A stretch of 64,000 nt of DNA from Saturnia japonica (lineage: Eukaryota > Arthropoda > Insecta > Lepidoptera > Saturniidae), in assembly GCA_033032175.1 (NCBI GenBank), contig CM065310.1:1922001-1986000 (forward strand), in the 5' to 3' direction. Shown piece after piece: positions 20,831 through 33,136 of the stretch. The position numbers were made by a program, and so were the translations under genes. The notes under the pieces were generated by a model that did no database searches, was not told the origin of the DNA, and saw only the letters and a list, made by a program, of their open reading frames with translations. How positions within the stretch are numbered: the stretch's first letter is position 1; every line of letters starts with the position of its first letter.

Positions 20831-21206
20831 CTAGCGGTCGCCCAATGATTGAAATGTGACCGGCGACTTTTTAATCATAGATTATTTTCTGTTTGACATT
20901 TGCAGTATGAACCTAAACAATGTATGGTTAAAGTTTATATGGAGAAGGAGTGCAGAAAGCTAACATTTATCTATAATATCTGTTACTAATATATTAAATC
21001 AAATAAATTAATACTGCGAATCCTAACCCGACAAGTGCTATTGTACTTAGTTAGACCACCTCAAAATGTTGACATTGTCACTCAACGAAAAGTGACAGCA
21101 AGTGATTTAATATTCATTGTTTAGGTTCATACTGCAAATGACAAACAGAAAATAAACTATGATTAAGAAATAGCTAGTCGAATTTCGATCAATGGGCGAC
21201 CGCTAC
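20831..21206 (+). mobile_element. Lep1-type Helitron with inverted 3'-end duplication
   Basis: 20831-20922 is the reverse complement of the family 3' end, starting 'ctagcggtcgccc'. At about 20923 the sequence switches to the plus-strand body from 'atggttaaagttt' and runs to the normal 3' end at 21206. The 5' 60 bases of the family are missing. The result is a copy with about 92-bp inverted ends (20831-20922 and 21115-21206). Confidence 0.8.
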
Positions 21207-22900
21207 ATAGTTATTATAAAAAACCACTTATTTAGTTAAATGTCAACATAGAAATGTAACCAATAAATATATCATCAATCATTCATTTTTACTTGAAACG
21301 CTTGGAGCTCGTACATCACGCACCGACGCGTAATGTTTTTACTAAGTACTTAAGTTCAGTTTTTTAGAATTTAATTTTTATGCTGATCTTTAGGCCTTTC
21401 TACTTCGCGCATTACCATCATAGATGGATCGTTTCAAAATATTTGTAATTTTTGTAAATAACGGTCTTAATAATACTCAATTAAAAAATAATATTTGAAG
21501 ATTTCAAAGAATTATTTAGGATTGTTCGTCACGAACCTTGCAATAATAAGGCATTCATTGTTATTGTGAAATACTTTTAAATTGTACATAATCTATCTAT
21601 ACATAGTATAAAATAGAGTCGCTTCCCGCTGTCTGTCCTCTATGTACGCTTAGATCTTTTAAACTACGCAATGGATTTTAATGCGGTTTTCACTGACATT
21701 TAGGATTTTATTACGGAAGGTTTATATAAACAATACATTCCAATAAAAAAGATATATTGTAGAGAAAAATCAATTATTTGTAATTAAGTTAGTAAGTTAG
21801 TATGAGATAGGTAGGTATATAAAAATAAAGTTCTAATACATACAATAATACAATACAATAGTAGTTCTTCAAAAAGCCTAGAAAAGAGTCCGCAATGGCA
21901 TACATATGTCTATTTCATAAGGTTGACTCACAATAACTATTTTTATTTTCAACATAATTTAAAATATTACATTATTTGCGAAGTTATTTCCGCCAATTGA
22001 GTATTAAGATTTATCCAGATAAGTTTGTTAGTTAACTTAGGAATGTAATGTAGATTAAGTTTGTCCGTTAAAGTTTTCCATTTAAATGAATACCGTTGAA
22101 GATATCATGAATTCAAAAATTCGCGACTAAAGAAATACTACCTAAAAAAATCATCACCTCGAAATCTCTGAAATCGTCTAGAATGTACTCGAGATATCGA
22201 GTATGTTATCAGAGGTACGAAGGAAGCACTATTTTTACTTACATTTTTTTACATTTACTTACACATAAGACGACCTTGCAAGCAACAAATAATGATATAA
22301 AAATAGCAAGTTCCACTTCTTTTAAAAACGATGATTCATGTTTTTTACAATTTGTTTACAAGTTCAAGTACCTTCTTGTGATTTCTCGATCGTTTCATTT
22401 GACCATATATAAGTAAGCAGTATTTAGACTCAAGACATTTTTATTTTTGAAAGTGAAGTGAAAGCAACGAACGATATAAAATAAGACATTTACAAGTCGA
22501 CCATAGAGGGAGAAATTGTAAGTACTCCATTAAAACATCGAAGAGCGGTTTGTGAGTTTGTTTGAATTGTGTTTTGACTTAATAAATAAATTGTATACGC
22601 AAAAGATAACTTTATTTTACTATCCAAGGGTTTAACATTATAAAACACTTACAAAATGTTAAAATCTGATTACTTGTTCAATTATCGTCCGACGGACACG
22701 ATCAAGCTGTGTACGGAACCTGTAAAACTTACATAAATAAGTATAATTATTTAAGTGTACTTTAGAATTAAATTACTTTATTTATTCCCGTATTTACTGT
22801 TGAAGTGGGAGATTCGTTTTGCACTAATTAAACTCCAGCGGCTGATATATTTTGTTCTAGCATCGTAGAAATAGCCTGTTTACACCTGTTTAATAATAAT
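21207..22900. other. No gene; one decayed Helitron piece
   Basis: About 21620-21980 has H2-like words ('actacgcaatggattttaat', 'agaaaagagtccg', 'tgtctatttcataagg'). The remainder is AT-rich. The 77-codon frame at 22183-22416 is unsupported. Confidence 0.45.
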
Positions 22901-22946
22901 AACCTGTTTAATGTTGAATAAATAAACTTTTTTTTCTTTCTTTCTT
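22901..22946 (+). mobile_element. LINE 3' terminus with (TTTC)n tail
   Basis: 'ttgaataaataaac' followed by 'tttctttctttcttt', as at 19900-19940. Nothing else of the element is recognisable. Confidence 0.45.
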
Positions 22947-23298
22947 TAAAAGCAGAGTAGCAGTGTCCGACGGTTTCCACTGTGTCCAATTTATTCGACC
23001 AAATCAACAGCGCGCTGCCGCCAACTTACCAGTATGGCCTATCGTTGTTCTGTTTTCCTGCATTTGCCTACATCTTTCCAGAATGGTTTACTTTCGTGTT
23101 TATTATTCTGCTGTTTACGATCGTATCGTAAAGTACTATACCCAGTAACCTTTATCAATAAATCATCTTCTTTTATATGTGGAAGGAAAAGATTATTTTA
23201 TATAATTCAAATTATATTAGTACGGTTGGTAATTGATTAATACGCTCTCCACCAATGACAAGCCGTTTTGAAAAGCAGCCCGAAGTATAAATACGATC
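22947..23298. other. No gene recognised
   Basis: It contains two short overlapping plus frames (22963-23240) without domains. Confidence 0.45.
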
Positions 23299-24452
23299 GT
23301 AGGGACTCTCCACAGAACCCTGGCCCGATTACATCCTCTGTTATGTTCTGTAAGTAAAATGTCCACGAGGCACAAGCTTACGCTATACAAGATGTGTATC
23401 CGTTCGATAATGACATACAGTTGCGTTACGTTCGCACATATGTCAAAATATAACTGGAAACGGTTACAAGCCATCCAGAATAGGTTTCTTCACCGCCTTA
23501 CCGGGACCTCTTAGTATGTTCGTATGGAAGATCTCCATAGAGATATGGACCTTCCATCGATACATGCCTACGCTAAACACCTTTCTCGTTCCTACTTCGA
23601 CACCGCGTCGAACCACGCGAATCCATTAATCAAAGCGGCAGCTACGTATGTACCCATCCCCAATACCTGCCGGCGTTAACGCCGGCCGCGTATCATCTTC
23701 ACTGACCCGCTCGATCAAATCGAAACAGCAAACTCGTTCTATTCCACCGCCTCTCCAAACAGAGCATGCCAGCGCCCACGCCCGCGTAACCACCGTTCTC
23801 TACGCAGAGGACGGGCGGTCAACTTCGCTCCCGCACACCCGCCACGTCCACCCTCTCTAGCGGCAACCTAAGCCTAGGTCCGTTCCTCGGTGTGAAGCCC
23901 ATGGGTCAGGCAGCCGCCCGCGCGATACAAGTGACACTATACGTGCAACACTTAGCTACCCACATACAACATTACACACGTATGAACACACACACGTGCA
24001 CACCACACAAGTACATAGGTTCTGTAAGGGACCTTTTTTTTCTTTTTTTGCGCTAGTTAGACTAATGCGCTAGTTAGTGTAGAAAAACCATTCCGATCAC
24101 TAAATACACATATGCATGTTTCTTTCCTTCCTCCCAGGTGGAGGGGAACATGCATATGAGTATAAGTTAGTTTGCTCGAATTTTTAGGAGTAGGAAATTA
24201 GCTAGATCGCGACCTATTCGCATTCGCGACGACCGTCCGATCCGAGGTTCGGCCACTCCGGCACCCTCGTGCGAGTCGTCCAAAACTTTCGCGGCTGAGT
24301 GCCCTAAGCGCTTGCCCCCAAGTTCGGTGAAGCTGTAAAAGCCGCAGCGGCTTCAGGGCCCCTAAGGCTAACAGTGTAGTCAGATACAAAACTTCGGCGA
24401 AGCTGTAAAAGCCGCAGCGGCTTCAGGGCCCTAAGGCTAACCGTATAGTAAT
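23299..24452 (+). pseudogene. 5'-truncated Jockey copy with duplicated 3' tail
   Basis: It parallels 8915-9970 of the full Jockey: 'catcctctgttatgttctg', then the C-terminal RT tail with an in-frame TAG near 23512 ('cctcttagtatg' where the full copy has 'ccccgtggtatg'), the Arg/Pro-rich C-terminus and the 3' UTR. The terminal 60-70 bases occur twice in tandem (24323-24392 and 24393-24452), each with the AAGCCG/CGGCTT stem-loop. No poly(A) follows. Confidence 0.85.
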
Positions 24453-24499
24453 ATAAACAATACAAATAATTAACTTTGTACTTTTGAATTCTATCTCTC

Positions 24500-24790
24500 G
24501 CTATAACACATATGTAAAAATTGATGTTTGTATGTATGCTCCCTATGGACTCCAAAACGGCTGGAGCAATTTTGTTGAAATTTTAAGACAATGTTCACAT
24601 TAGCCCAGCGGGTGATCCTATTAAGTTTGGTAGCAATCGGATCAATGTTCCTTATGGACTCCAAAACTACAGCGGGGCCAGGTTTGCTAGAACGCTATAA
24701 ACTGCAAAGGTAATTTTTCTAAAATAACTGGTAGTTTCAGAGGTTAGCGCGTACAAACAATCTCTTGAGCTTTAATAATACTATAGATCC
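24500..24790. mobile_element. Two joined Helitron remnants
   Basis: 24515-24640 ('gtatgctccctatggactcc', 'aaaacggctggagcaatttt') matches 42985-43110. 24690-24785 is, reversed, a piece of H3 ('actatagtattattaaagct', 'acgcgctaacctctgaaact'). Neither has a complete terminus. Confidence 0.55.
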
Positions 24791-24837
24791 AATGCCTTAT
24801 TATTTCGACGTTATGCTATTTGCCAACTTGGGGCCAT

Positions 24838-24985
24838 TCGATTGGTGGAATACCTCCCACCCTTTAGAAGATCGCAGTCAAATAACCTTGTGTTGTGTTC
24901 CTGCATGGCGTAGGGTTTTGTGATACCACTGGTATTCCGAGCGTCCATAGGTTACTGAAACTGTTAACCACCGGGTAGACCGTGC
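24838..24985 (+). repeat. Dispersed repeat R
   Basis: It holds 'ggtggaatacctcccaccct', 'agaagatcgcagtcaaataa', 'ccttgtgttgtgttcctgc' and then 'gcgtccataggttac'. Its end merges with the SINE that follows. Confidence 0.7.
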
Positions 24986-25225
24986 ATATTTGCTAGTGGT
25001 CATAAGCGCGATAGTTATGCTCGATGTCCTGGGTTCGATTCCCGGGTCGAGCAAATTGTTATTGTTTTTTTTTTTTAATGTAATTCTTAGTAGCAGCTCG
25101 GAGTTTGGCTTTGTCCCCGATTAATGGCAACAGGCTCGGGCCCTATTACATAGAATCTAAAAACATACCCGGTGAACTGTGGAAACCCTTCGGGGATATA
25201 GGCGTGATGGTATGTTATGTATTAT
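24986..25225 (+). mobile_element. tRNA-derived SINE (family S3)
   Basis: The head carries an A-box-like 'gctagtggtcataagcgcg' and a perfect B-box 'gggttcgattcccgg' (about 25030-25044). The B box sits in a T-arm-like stem and is flanked by 'tgctcga' and 'tcgagca'. The body follows ('agcagctcggagt', 'ggcaacaggctc', 'cctattacat', 'cttcggggata', 'ggcgtgatg'). The spacing does not allow a normal tRNA cloverleaf, so this is a SINE, not a tRNA gene. Confidence 0.8.
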
Positions 25226-26455
25226 TTATTGTGGGACTTTACAAGGAGTATTACTTTCACGCAGTCAATAATCGAGTTACAAATAAGTAGGCCATAGCCA
25301 AAACACCTGCTCGAAGATGGTCTTAATCATTTGATAAGACTACATGAGTCAAAATCCTCTCCACAGATAATTTTTACTATCTTAGGATAGTAATTGAAGT
25401 AATAGAAATTAAAAAAGTAGAAATCATTAAAAAAAGTAATATCTCGGCACATCGACGGTTCTGTCCCTGATAGTAAGCACAGTACAATCCAAACAACGGT
25501 GACCATCGAGAGATCTAAATCCATTCATCTAGTGATAACGAGCAAACGAGGGTAATTACTAGAAACTGCCCTCGCTAACGAAGACATGGCAACACGTCAG
25601 TCGGCTCGTGAAAAAAATCCCAAGTGCATATCGGGCCACGCGCAGTGTAGGGTTCCGTTTTAACTTCATTGTATATACTAGTATCATGATTTTTTTCACA
25701 TATATATCCAAAAACAAATATTTATCTGGCGGGGGAGGCACTTGATTCTACAAAAATTAGCGCTAAAGCTTAATATTTCACAAACGAATCCTTGAATCTA
25801 AAAATGATTTACACAAATCCACAATAATTTTGAACGACCTCTCGAACGACAAACCACACGATGAAATAGAGGAGCAAAAAAAAAACATTCCCATTTTACG
25901 TGTAGGGAACACCCTAAACAATTATTTCTCAAGGTTTTATTTTATGACTTTGTCGTCGTTATTAATATGATATTCCCATAACAAATTACAGCTTTCTAGT
26001 ACTAAGAATCTCTGAGCTAAATCGCGGATAGACAGACTGGCATAGGGTTCCTTGTTGAATTCGGAAACATAAAAAGAAAAACGCATTATTGACCTGCATA
26101 AATATGAACCAGCGTAAATAGATGTGTTTTACCTATAAGAGTTTTAATATTAATATTGTTTGTCCAACCATTAATTAGGTCCATTATGTTACCTAATATA
26201 TCCAGTGAGCATACATTTACTGTCACTATTTACCGCAAAAGCTTTACTGTATCACCGCAAACGTTTATATTATACGAACCAATTAACCGTACCCAGTACA
26301 AACCACTGCAGTACACTGCAAAGTAAATAAATTACCGTCCCCTTAATTATATCGTTTGATGTGGTTATTTATTTATCAGAAGCTAAAACTATTTACCGTC
26401 AGTGTTACGTTAAAAACATCCACAATGTAAAACCAGGTAGGTGATTGAAAAACGG
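25226..26455. other. No gene; a short LINE relic
   Basis: 25475-25535 matches, on the minus strand, the 3' tail of the CR1/Jockey-type LINE ('ggtgaccatcgagagatcta', as at 1806). The rest is AT-rich without supported ORFs. Confidence 0.45.
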
Positions 26456-26516
26456 GCCCGGTGAAGCTGTCGAAGCTTCTAACGGCTCCAGGGCCCTCAA
26501 TCACGTCGAAAATAAA
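26456..26516 (+). mobile_element. Jockey 3'-end-only copy
   Basis: 'cccggtgaagctgtcgaagc', then 'ggctccagggccct' and an A-rich end. The stem-loop arms are altered. Confidence 0.55.
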
Positions 26517-27393
26517 AGAAAAAAAGTGATAAAAAAATTGAATATAAAAATTATCCCTTAAGAGATGACGTACATTAATTATGTGATGGTTTTTTTTTAT
26601 TTGGAGTGTATCTCGCTTGGTGAGATTTAGTAATATGGTACATACTCTATTGTTTTGAAATAACTAAAATTTGATATGTTCATATATTTAAATGGATTGT
26701 TCCACGAGGCCATTTTTTTTACTTGTCGCATACAATAAAAAAAAACTATTTAAAAACTAGCTTTGAAGTGAAAACTTCTTTAGCATCGTTGTGATTTGAA
26801 AGTCACGAAAGAAAAACTTTTTAGACAACACTTCTGTTACTGATTGATATTGTTTTAGGTTACCATGGATATTTCAAATGTGCATTAATTGAAAATTATA
26901 TTGCGAATGATGATTGTGAGTACTTGTATGTACATTTTCATAAACTTTAAATTAGTGTGTATTTGATCATTTTCTGAATAAAAAAAAAAAACATAGACGT
27001 GAAGGTTTCACTTCTACCACGTGTGAATTGCATACATTTTTTTTTTCAGCATATCGGCTTATAACGTGAAAGAAATTTATTTTGTTTATATTCCGTTTAT
27101 TCTTCCTTTTTATTAACGCTTAGAAGCTTTTAAAATTACTAAAATATTGAGTAAAAGCTTGATCTTAAAAAGTATTATTATTAATTTATTTTTCGTATTC
27201 TTCTCTTCAATGAAATAATAATTTGATACCCATATCATGAGGGTGTATAAAAAATCACTAGTCCACCATATTGAATTTAGAATGACGTAACGCATGCATT
27301 GTCATTTAATCTAAACGTGTATGCAAAATTTCACCTCAATCGGTTGATGATAACTGTTTTAAAATTCAGTTGCAGTTCAGATTTCACCCATAA
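26517..27393. other. No gene recognised
   Basis: AT-rich with several homopolymer runs. Confidence 0.5.
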
Positions 27394-27914
27394 TCTATAC
27401 AATTAATAAAATTGAAGTGTCTGTTTGTAATGTCAAAATAACAGTTTTTTTACTAAATGCATATGAAAGTATATACAATACCTATAACAAAAAGCCAATT
27501 TTTAAATTTTTTGTCTGTCTGTCTGTCTGTTTGTTCCGGGTAATCTCCGAAACGGTTGGATCGATTTTGACAGGACCTTCACTGATAGATAGCTGATAAT
27601 ATAGGGAGTAACTTAGGTTACTTTTTATTTTAGAAAAAGAATTATGGTTCCGCACAAATAAAAAAACTAGTCATGGTGAATCAATCTGGGCGCTTAAATG
27701 ACTTATGCTGAGTAAACCATAAGAGGTATAGCAAATTAATGTACTATATAATTATAGGAATTTAAAAGACCTACAAAGAATTCTGGGAGAGTATATATCT
27801 ATCTTCTAAGAAACACCCACAATAAGCATATATATTTTAAGCATGCATTTTATAGATGCAAGATTCCCGCGGGTGTTTTGTAGTCCACGTGAGCGAAGCC
27901 ACGGGCACAGCTAG
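27394..27914 (+). mobile_element. Helitron family H2, complete
   Basis: It starts 'tctatacaattaataaaatt' and ends 'cacgggcacagctag' followed by T. It contains a (GTCT)n stretch at about 27518-27535. At 521 bp and non-coding, it is the reference copy for the H2 family here. Related copies are at 1, 147, 13455, 16517 and 52699. Confidence 0.88.
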
Positions 27915-28054
27915 TTGCCAATAAAACATGTTAAATAAAATCTTGTAAAATACAATTTTCTGTCATATTTAATTTCTTTCAATTATGTTATTACTCTTGT
28001 ATATTCAAGACACTAAGTAAGAAAGTTAACTTAAGAGAATTAATGAACGATACC

Positions 28055-28120
28055 AAGCCCGGTGAAGCCATAAAAACCGTCTGAGGCTTCAGGGCAGTTT
28101 TGGCTAACAGTATAGTCAAA
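28055..28120 (+). mobile_element. Jockey 3'-end-only copy
   Basis: 'cccggtgaagccataaaaac', 'gaggcttcaggg', 'ttggctaacagtatagtcaa', ending in an A-rich stretch. It matches 9908-9970 of the full element. Confidence 0.6.
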
Positions 28121-28544
28121 TCGAAAATAAAAACTTTAAATGAGACTTGCTGCAACCCTTTCCTCATTTTTAGTTTCCGAAATTAATACATCCTTACTGA
28201 TAGTAATGTATGATGTAATTTAAAAATATAGAAACTGCGGCGGCTTTATACGAAACAAATTAAAAAATACCGACACCACAACGTAATCGATCATTCCAAA
28301 TACGTTTCAACTTTTCCAATCGTTCAAAACGAACAAGTTCGTACAATTCAAATGGGATTGTTTATTCGTATATCCGATACAAATGACAGAATCCCCCCGC
28401 GGACGACCAGTCTCGGCCCACGGTCAATTTAGGATCCAATTACGCCCAGCTTAGTGGGGAAAAAATCCTGGGTAATCCAACATTTCGTTTTTGGTACAAG
28501 TAATAAGCGAGCCGAGTTTTAATAAACAAGATATTTTTTAACAA
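28121..28544. other. No gene; moderately GC-rich unique block
   Basis: 28280-28480 is less AT-rich than its flanks, has no ORF and no repeat match. It is a candidate conserved non-coding stretch or simply old unique DNA. Confidence 0.4.
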
Positions 28545-28762
28545 AAAATAGAACTAACTAAAATCGTTTTCAAGAGTTCCTTGTGTATCTTCGAAGTTGA
28601 CGGTCCAATACCAAGGGGACTACCCTTGAGGTATCCCCTAACCAACAAATAAGAATCATCCAAATCGGTTCACAAGCACAGAAGTTATAGCTGAACATCC
28701 ATTAAAAAAAAAAAACAGTCGAATTGAGTAACCTCCCATCTTTTCTTGAAGTCGGTTATTGA
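28545..28762 (+). mobile_element. MITE-like repeat M1
   Basis: It holds 'gtgtatcttcgaag', 'gactacccttgaggtatccc', 'atcatccaaatcggttca', 'agaagttatagctgaacatc' and ends 'cttgaagtcggtta'. Homologues are at 31310, 50142 and 58935. Better copies (known to me from memory) start 'accgacttcaa', inverted to the end, so it is probably a terminal-inverted-repeat element. Confidence 0.6.
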
Positions 28763-31309
28763 AACGTAACGAAAGTCAAGTGATTTATTATTGAGATGAA
28801 AACTCTTTGGATTGCTTTTAAAGTTATGCAAAAGTTTTGGGAAATATTGAAAAACTTTTTGCTTTTAATCCACTGTTTATCTAATTTGGAACTAATGAAG
28901 TGGCACTCCACATAAGTTAGTCCTCAGCATCTTTATAATTTTGTGTATGATATGCAACAAGACATTATAATTTTCAATCGTTCATTTTTAAACACCTTTC
29001 GTATTAACAACACTTATCGATTAAGATTTTACTGTATTTTTCATTAAAACTAAACCATTGCTTATAATTTTTTTGTTATTATGTAGCAGTATTGTTATAA
29101 TACGAATTTTTGTTACTAATATCGCTTTAATAGGTAGCGCTAGACCCAAGTGATCAAAGGGACATCTAAGCCATCCTCGTTAATAATAAAAATCGGATAC
29201 TTTATACTTCACTTCATTTTTATTAATTGTATAAAATGAATCATTTATCCTTTATTGTATCATTATAAGTTTGCCACCGCTAACGGTCAAGCGGTCTCAT
29301 CTCTAAGCGGCCGCCGTTCATCTCTGACTAATCTCGTGAACACATGCAATGTATTCCAATATTGGATAAAATTTTATCTAAATTTTGTTTACGTTTCTAT
29401 TAGTTATTAACTTTTTAGTACTATGTACCCATAAATACGTACCGTATTTGGTTACATGAGTTTTCTGGTTAAATGAGTTACAATTTATAAATGATGATAT
29501 ATATATATAAGGTATTTTCTTGTGATTTGGGCGACAAAGTTATTCAAAACACAATTGAGTTTCTCTGTAATAAAAGTTTTATTGTATTAATTTTACATAT
29601 TCTGATCCACTTATAAATAAAACAGTTTAGTAACAAAATCTTACCTGTAATAAAAGAAACGATATTTAATGTTATTAATGACAATGTCAATTCCTAAATC
29701 ACAACTGGGAAACAAAAATATTATTTTTTATAAATTTTCAAAAGACAGCTAGCTAGTTAGATGCTTCATAGATTGTCATCGTTCGACCACAGATTACAGA
29801 GTGATTAGTATTAGTCTATGTCGCGGTCTAACACGATGACGCATGATGCGTGGAAATCTTAAAATTAAAGAAAACTACATTTTTCTTTACATATATTGTT
29901 TAATATTATTGTATAATTCTGTCACCAATCCTTAGATTAATTTAGTTATTTTAGATAATTTGAATATATCTAAATAATGTCGACCGCGATATAGCTTTCG
30001 CTTATGTTTTACTCCACGTGCCTTGGCCACGAAATAAGGACTCCGATTCGTCCGTTGAGTTCCGCATCAAAACACAATTGTGACCCCTCCCCTCCCCGGA
30101 TTAAGATGCTCTCGTCTTTATCAGATCAATTGATTGCTTTGTTTAAATTGAATTCGTTTGTTTACTGATGTACTGAATTTAAAGACGAATATTTTTTATC
30201 TGCAGAATATTGGTTTTCCACACTCAGTCTCTGAGTTGGATCCTCGGATATAATTTCAGGTCAAACTCTGTGTCCATTTTTAATTAGTATGTTTTCAATA
30301 AATGTCTTATTAGTTTTTTTGGTTTTATGAAAGTGATATAGATAAATGTGTTCAAATGTTTTTCATAATTGTATGTCAAGACTTTGTACAAAAAGGATAC
30401 TATCTCCAACCACATTATGTTAATCTAAAACTTCCACTTTTAAAATTACGGTTTTTATATGTGAAATTGTTTTGTATAACCACATTGTCGCAGGTATTGT
30501 ACTATAAACATATAATTAAATTAATTGGTCGACAAGTGTGTATTATACATAATGTATTTCGATTACATCTTGCTGATTAAAGCAAATATAGTTAGACGTG
30601 GGTTCGTGGGTTCTAAGTTCATGGTGTACTTATTTCTCATTGTACCAACCACCAGTCAACCACCAGTAATTGCTTTGCTCTGTTTAGTTTTAAATTTTCT
30701 GGTTGGTCGGCTGGCCTCAGAAAATACTGCATTTCAACATGAGTAGCATTCCGTTCATTTTGCTTTCAAGATAAATTCTTTCACAAACACTTAGATGCAG
30801 CAATATTTATGGCTCTATCGAAAGCAGAGAGCTTCGAACAGGCAACGGTTAATGGCTTGGATTCATGCCAGATGTACTGTTTGTCCGAACACTCGATGTT
30901 GGGCCAATGGTTTTCTTAATGTTCACCAAGTTTTTATTCCGTTTACAAAATGGCATCGTTATTCTAACAACTAGGATGTGTTGTGCCAATCTTCTATTTT
31001 TGATTCTCATGTAATTAAAAAGAAAGAGATTGTGAAAGCTGCAATCTTAAAGGATTCCTTTATGTATCTAAAAAGAATTTTTTGGATTTCATACAAGATA
31101 ATGTTTGACTAAAATGTGATTTGATTTTAAGTGAAGGTTTGTCCGAAGATGATTAAAGAGGATAGGTTCAGTTCTAGCTACCAGAATATACTAAAATTTA
31201 CTTTCTACTTTGGATAGTAGCCAATAAGAATAAGAAACAGTTCTCTATCAAGATTTTTTCCTTCAATAAAAGCTTGACTCATTATGGAATTGAATGCACG
31301 TTTTATAAC
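28763..31309. other. No gene recognised
   Basis: A long AT-rich stretch. Short frames at 30356-30746 show no domains. I see no tandem repeat or terminal repeat. Confidence 0.5.
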
Positions 31310-31475
31310 AAAAAAGAAAACCACTTTAAATGATTTTGAGGAATTTCCTGGTGTATCTTCGAAATAGATGGTTCAATAGTAATAAAATTAAAATAGAACT
31401 ACCCTTGAGGTGTCTCATAAACAAAGTAGTTATAACTGAATATCCATTTTGAGGTCTGTTAAAAACACAGTCACT
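31310..31475 (+). mobile_element. MITE-like repeat M1, partial
   Basis: 'aatgattttgagg', 'tggtgtatcttcgaaat', 'gaactacccttgaggtg' and 'gttataactgaatatcc' follow the order of the copy at 28545. Confidence 0.6.
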
Positions 31476-31939
31476 GGGCCATCGCCAGTTCAAAATGCAG
31501 AAACAGAATATTTGTTCTTGCGATTTGTTACTGTTAATTGTATATAATTCTGCATCCATGCAACAAAGCGTTAAATAAATAACGTTTCGTTGACAAAGTT
31601 AAATAAACTTTCAAAGTAATAATTTATCTTGGTCACAGTATGACTTGGCGGATTTTCTCATGACGCCGCTTTGTTCCGCGGCGACACTCTAAATTGGTTT
31701 CGCGGTGTTGTCGCTAGTTCGCGTCTGTACGCGCTCAACCGTTACGAGTCCAAGTTTATTTAATTGAAATTAAACTTCTTTGACATCTCCTTCTTGTTAA
31801 CTACCTTTAGAGAGAAATGTTCTTTATTTTTAATCTTTATTTACTACCTTTTGTTGAGATAGCTCGTGGTTATATACAACCAACCATAAAAGGACTGCAG
31901 TCTTGAGGCTTGAAATAATAGCGTAATATCATATAATAA
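31476..31939. other. No gene; GC-richer patch
   Basis: 31640-31745 is GC-richer ('gacgccgctttgttccgcgg', 'gttcgcgtctgtacgcgc') and has no ORF or repeat match. Its role is unknown. Confidence 0.4.
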
Positions 31940-32272
31940 TCTATAAATTAATACGTGAAGTAAAAGCTTTTGGTAACTTTTTAAGCGTATTCCGAGCACG
32001 GAAGACTGTGAGATTTGGCATGATTAAAGTTTATATGGAGAAGCAGTGCAGAAAGCTAAATTTAAAAATTAAATAATTTAATACTGCGAATCCTAAACCG
32101 ACAAGTGCCATTGAACTTAGACCCACCAAAATATTGACAATGTCACTCAACGAAAAGTGACAGCAAGTGATATAGATAATACTCATTTTTTATGAATACT
32201 GTAAATGTCAAACAGAAAATAGTCTACGATCAAAAATCGCTGGTCAAATTTCGACCTTAGGGCGATCCCTAG
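31940..32272 (+). mobile_element. Lep1-type Helitron, complete
   Basis: It starts 'tctataaattaatacgtgaa' and ends 'cgaccttagggcgatccctag' followed by T. The hairpin 'gtcaaatttcgac' lies just before the end. It is 333 bp and non-coding. Confidence 0.85.
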
Positions 32273-32433
32273 TATAATTGAATATATTAATAGCATAATA
32301 TATTATTACTTCTGAGGACTGAGTTGGAATTTTGTTGAAGGAGTTGATGTTTGTTGCTAACCTTGTCTTTTAGGATCGCAAGACAGTAGCCCAATCACTG
32401 CTTCTTTGCGGTAAAAAGGCAATGAGGTAAAAG

Positions 32434-32625
32434 TAATGATGGTTCAGTAGTAACTTTATGGACATCGCGTCGATCAACCTGAGCTCGAATCCTCGCAATG
32501 AGTCAAATTTCAAATATGTCGCTAAGCACCAATAAATGTGTTTTAGCAGCTACACTTGAGAGCCAGTCTTCCACTAGTCTTATCGTGTTACCATTTTGGG
32601 CCATGTCATCTCTTATGATAGATTA
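32434..32625 (+). mobile_element. tRNA-derived SINE S1, plus strand
   Basis: The head 'gatggttcagtagtaac' (A-box side) and 'gagctcgaatcctc' (B box, about 32491-32504) are followed by the S1 body in forward order ('cgctaagcaccaataaatgt', 'gagagccagtcttccactag', 'gttaccattttgggcca'). Confidence 0.7.
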
Positions 32626-32861
32626 GATAGATAGACTTAAGTTAAGATTGTGGCCATAATGTTAAATTTATAACGATAAAAAAATACAGCGGTGAAAAAA
32701 TACACTTTTGCGCAGTTGATTACTTTTTTGACTTGGTCGATAAATTAAACAGAAATATTATACAAACAGCTTACTACTCAACCACACATAATAATAAAAC
32801 TCCCGGCAGAGTAACTTTATACTTCAACATTCGAACTGGAATACGCCACACCGTTTTTTTA

Positions 32862-33136
32862 TGTCTGATTATACTGTTAGCCTTAGGGACCCTAGAGTCT
32901 CAAACGGTTTTTACAGCTTCTCCATGGATAGGGGCGAGTGCTGAAGGCAGTCAACCGCAAAGCGGGACAATATGCGCACAAGGGTGCCAAAGTGGCCGGA
33001 CCTCAGCTTTGGCTGTTGCCGCGTTTGCAAAATAGTCACGATATGACTAATTCCCTATCGGAGAAATTCGAAGGAAGGGACGTGTGTGTGTATGTATATT
33101 TAGTAATCTGTTAATGTTTGTCTACACTAACTAGTA
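32862..33136 (-). mobile_element. Jockey 3' fragment, minus strand
   Basis: Reversed, it covers the family from about 9690 to the terminal 'ggctaacagtataatca'. It includes 'ggtccggccactttggcacc' and 'actagttagtgtagac'. It is truncated at the 5' side and lacks an obvious poly(T). Confidence 0.75.

Noticed and set aside
25000..25056. tRNA gene with a good T-arm and B box
   Set aside because: The spacing between the 7-base flanking pairs is far too short for a cloverleaf, and the sequence continues into a SINE body.
32733..33035. 100-codon plus frame
   Set aside because: Most of it lies in an antisense Jockey 3' UTR copy.
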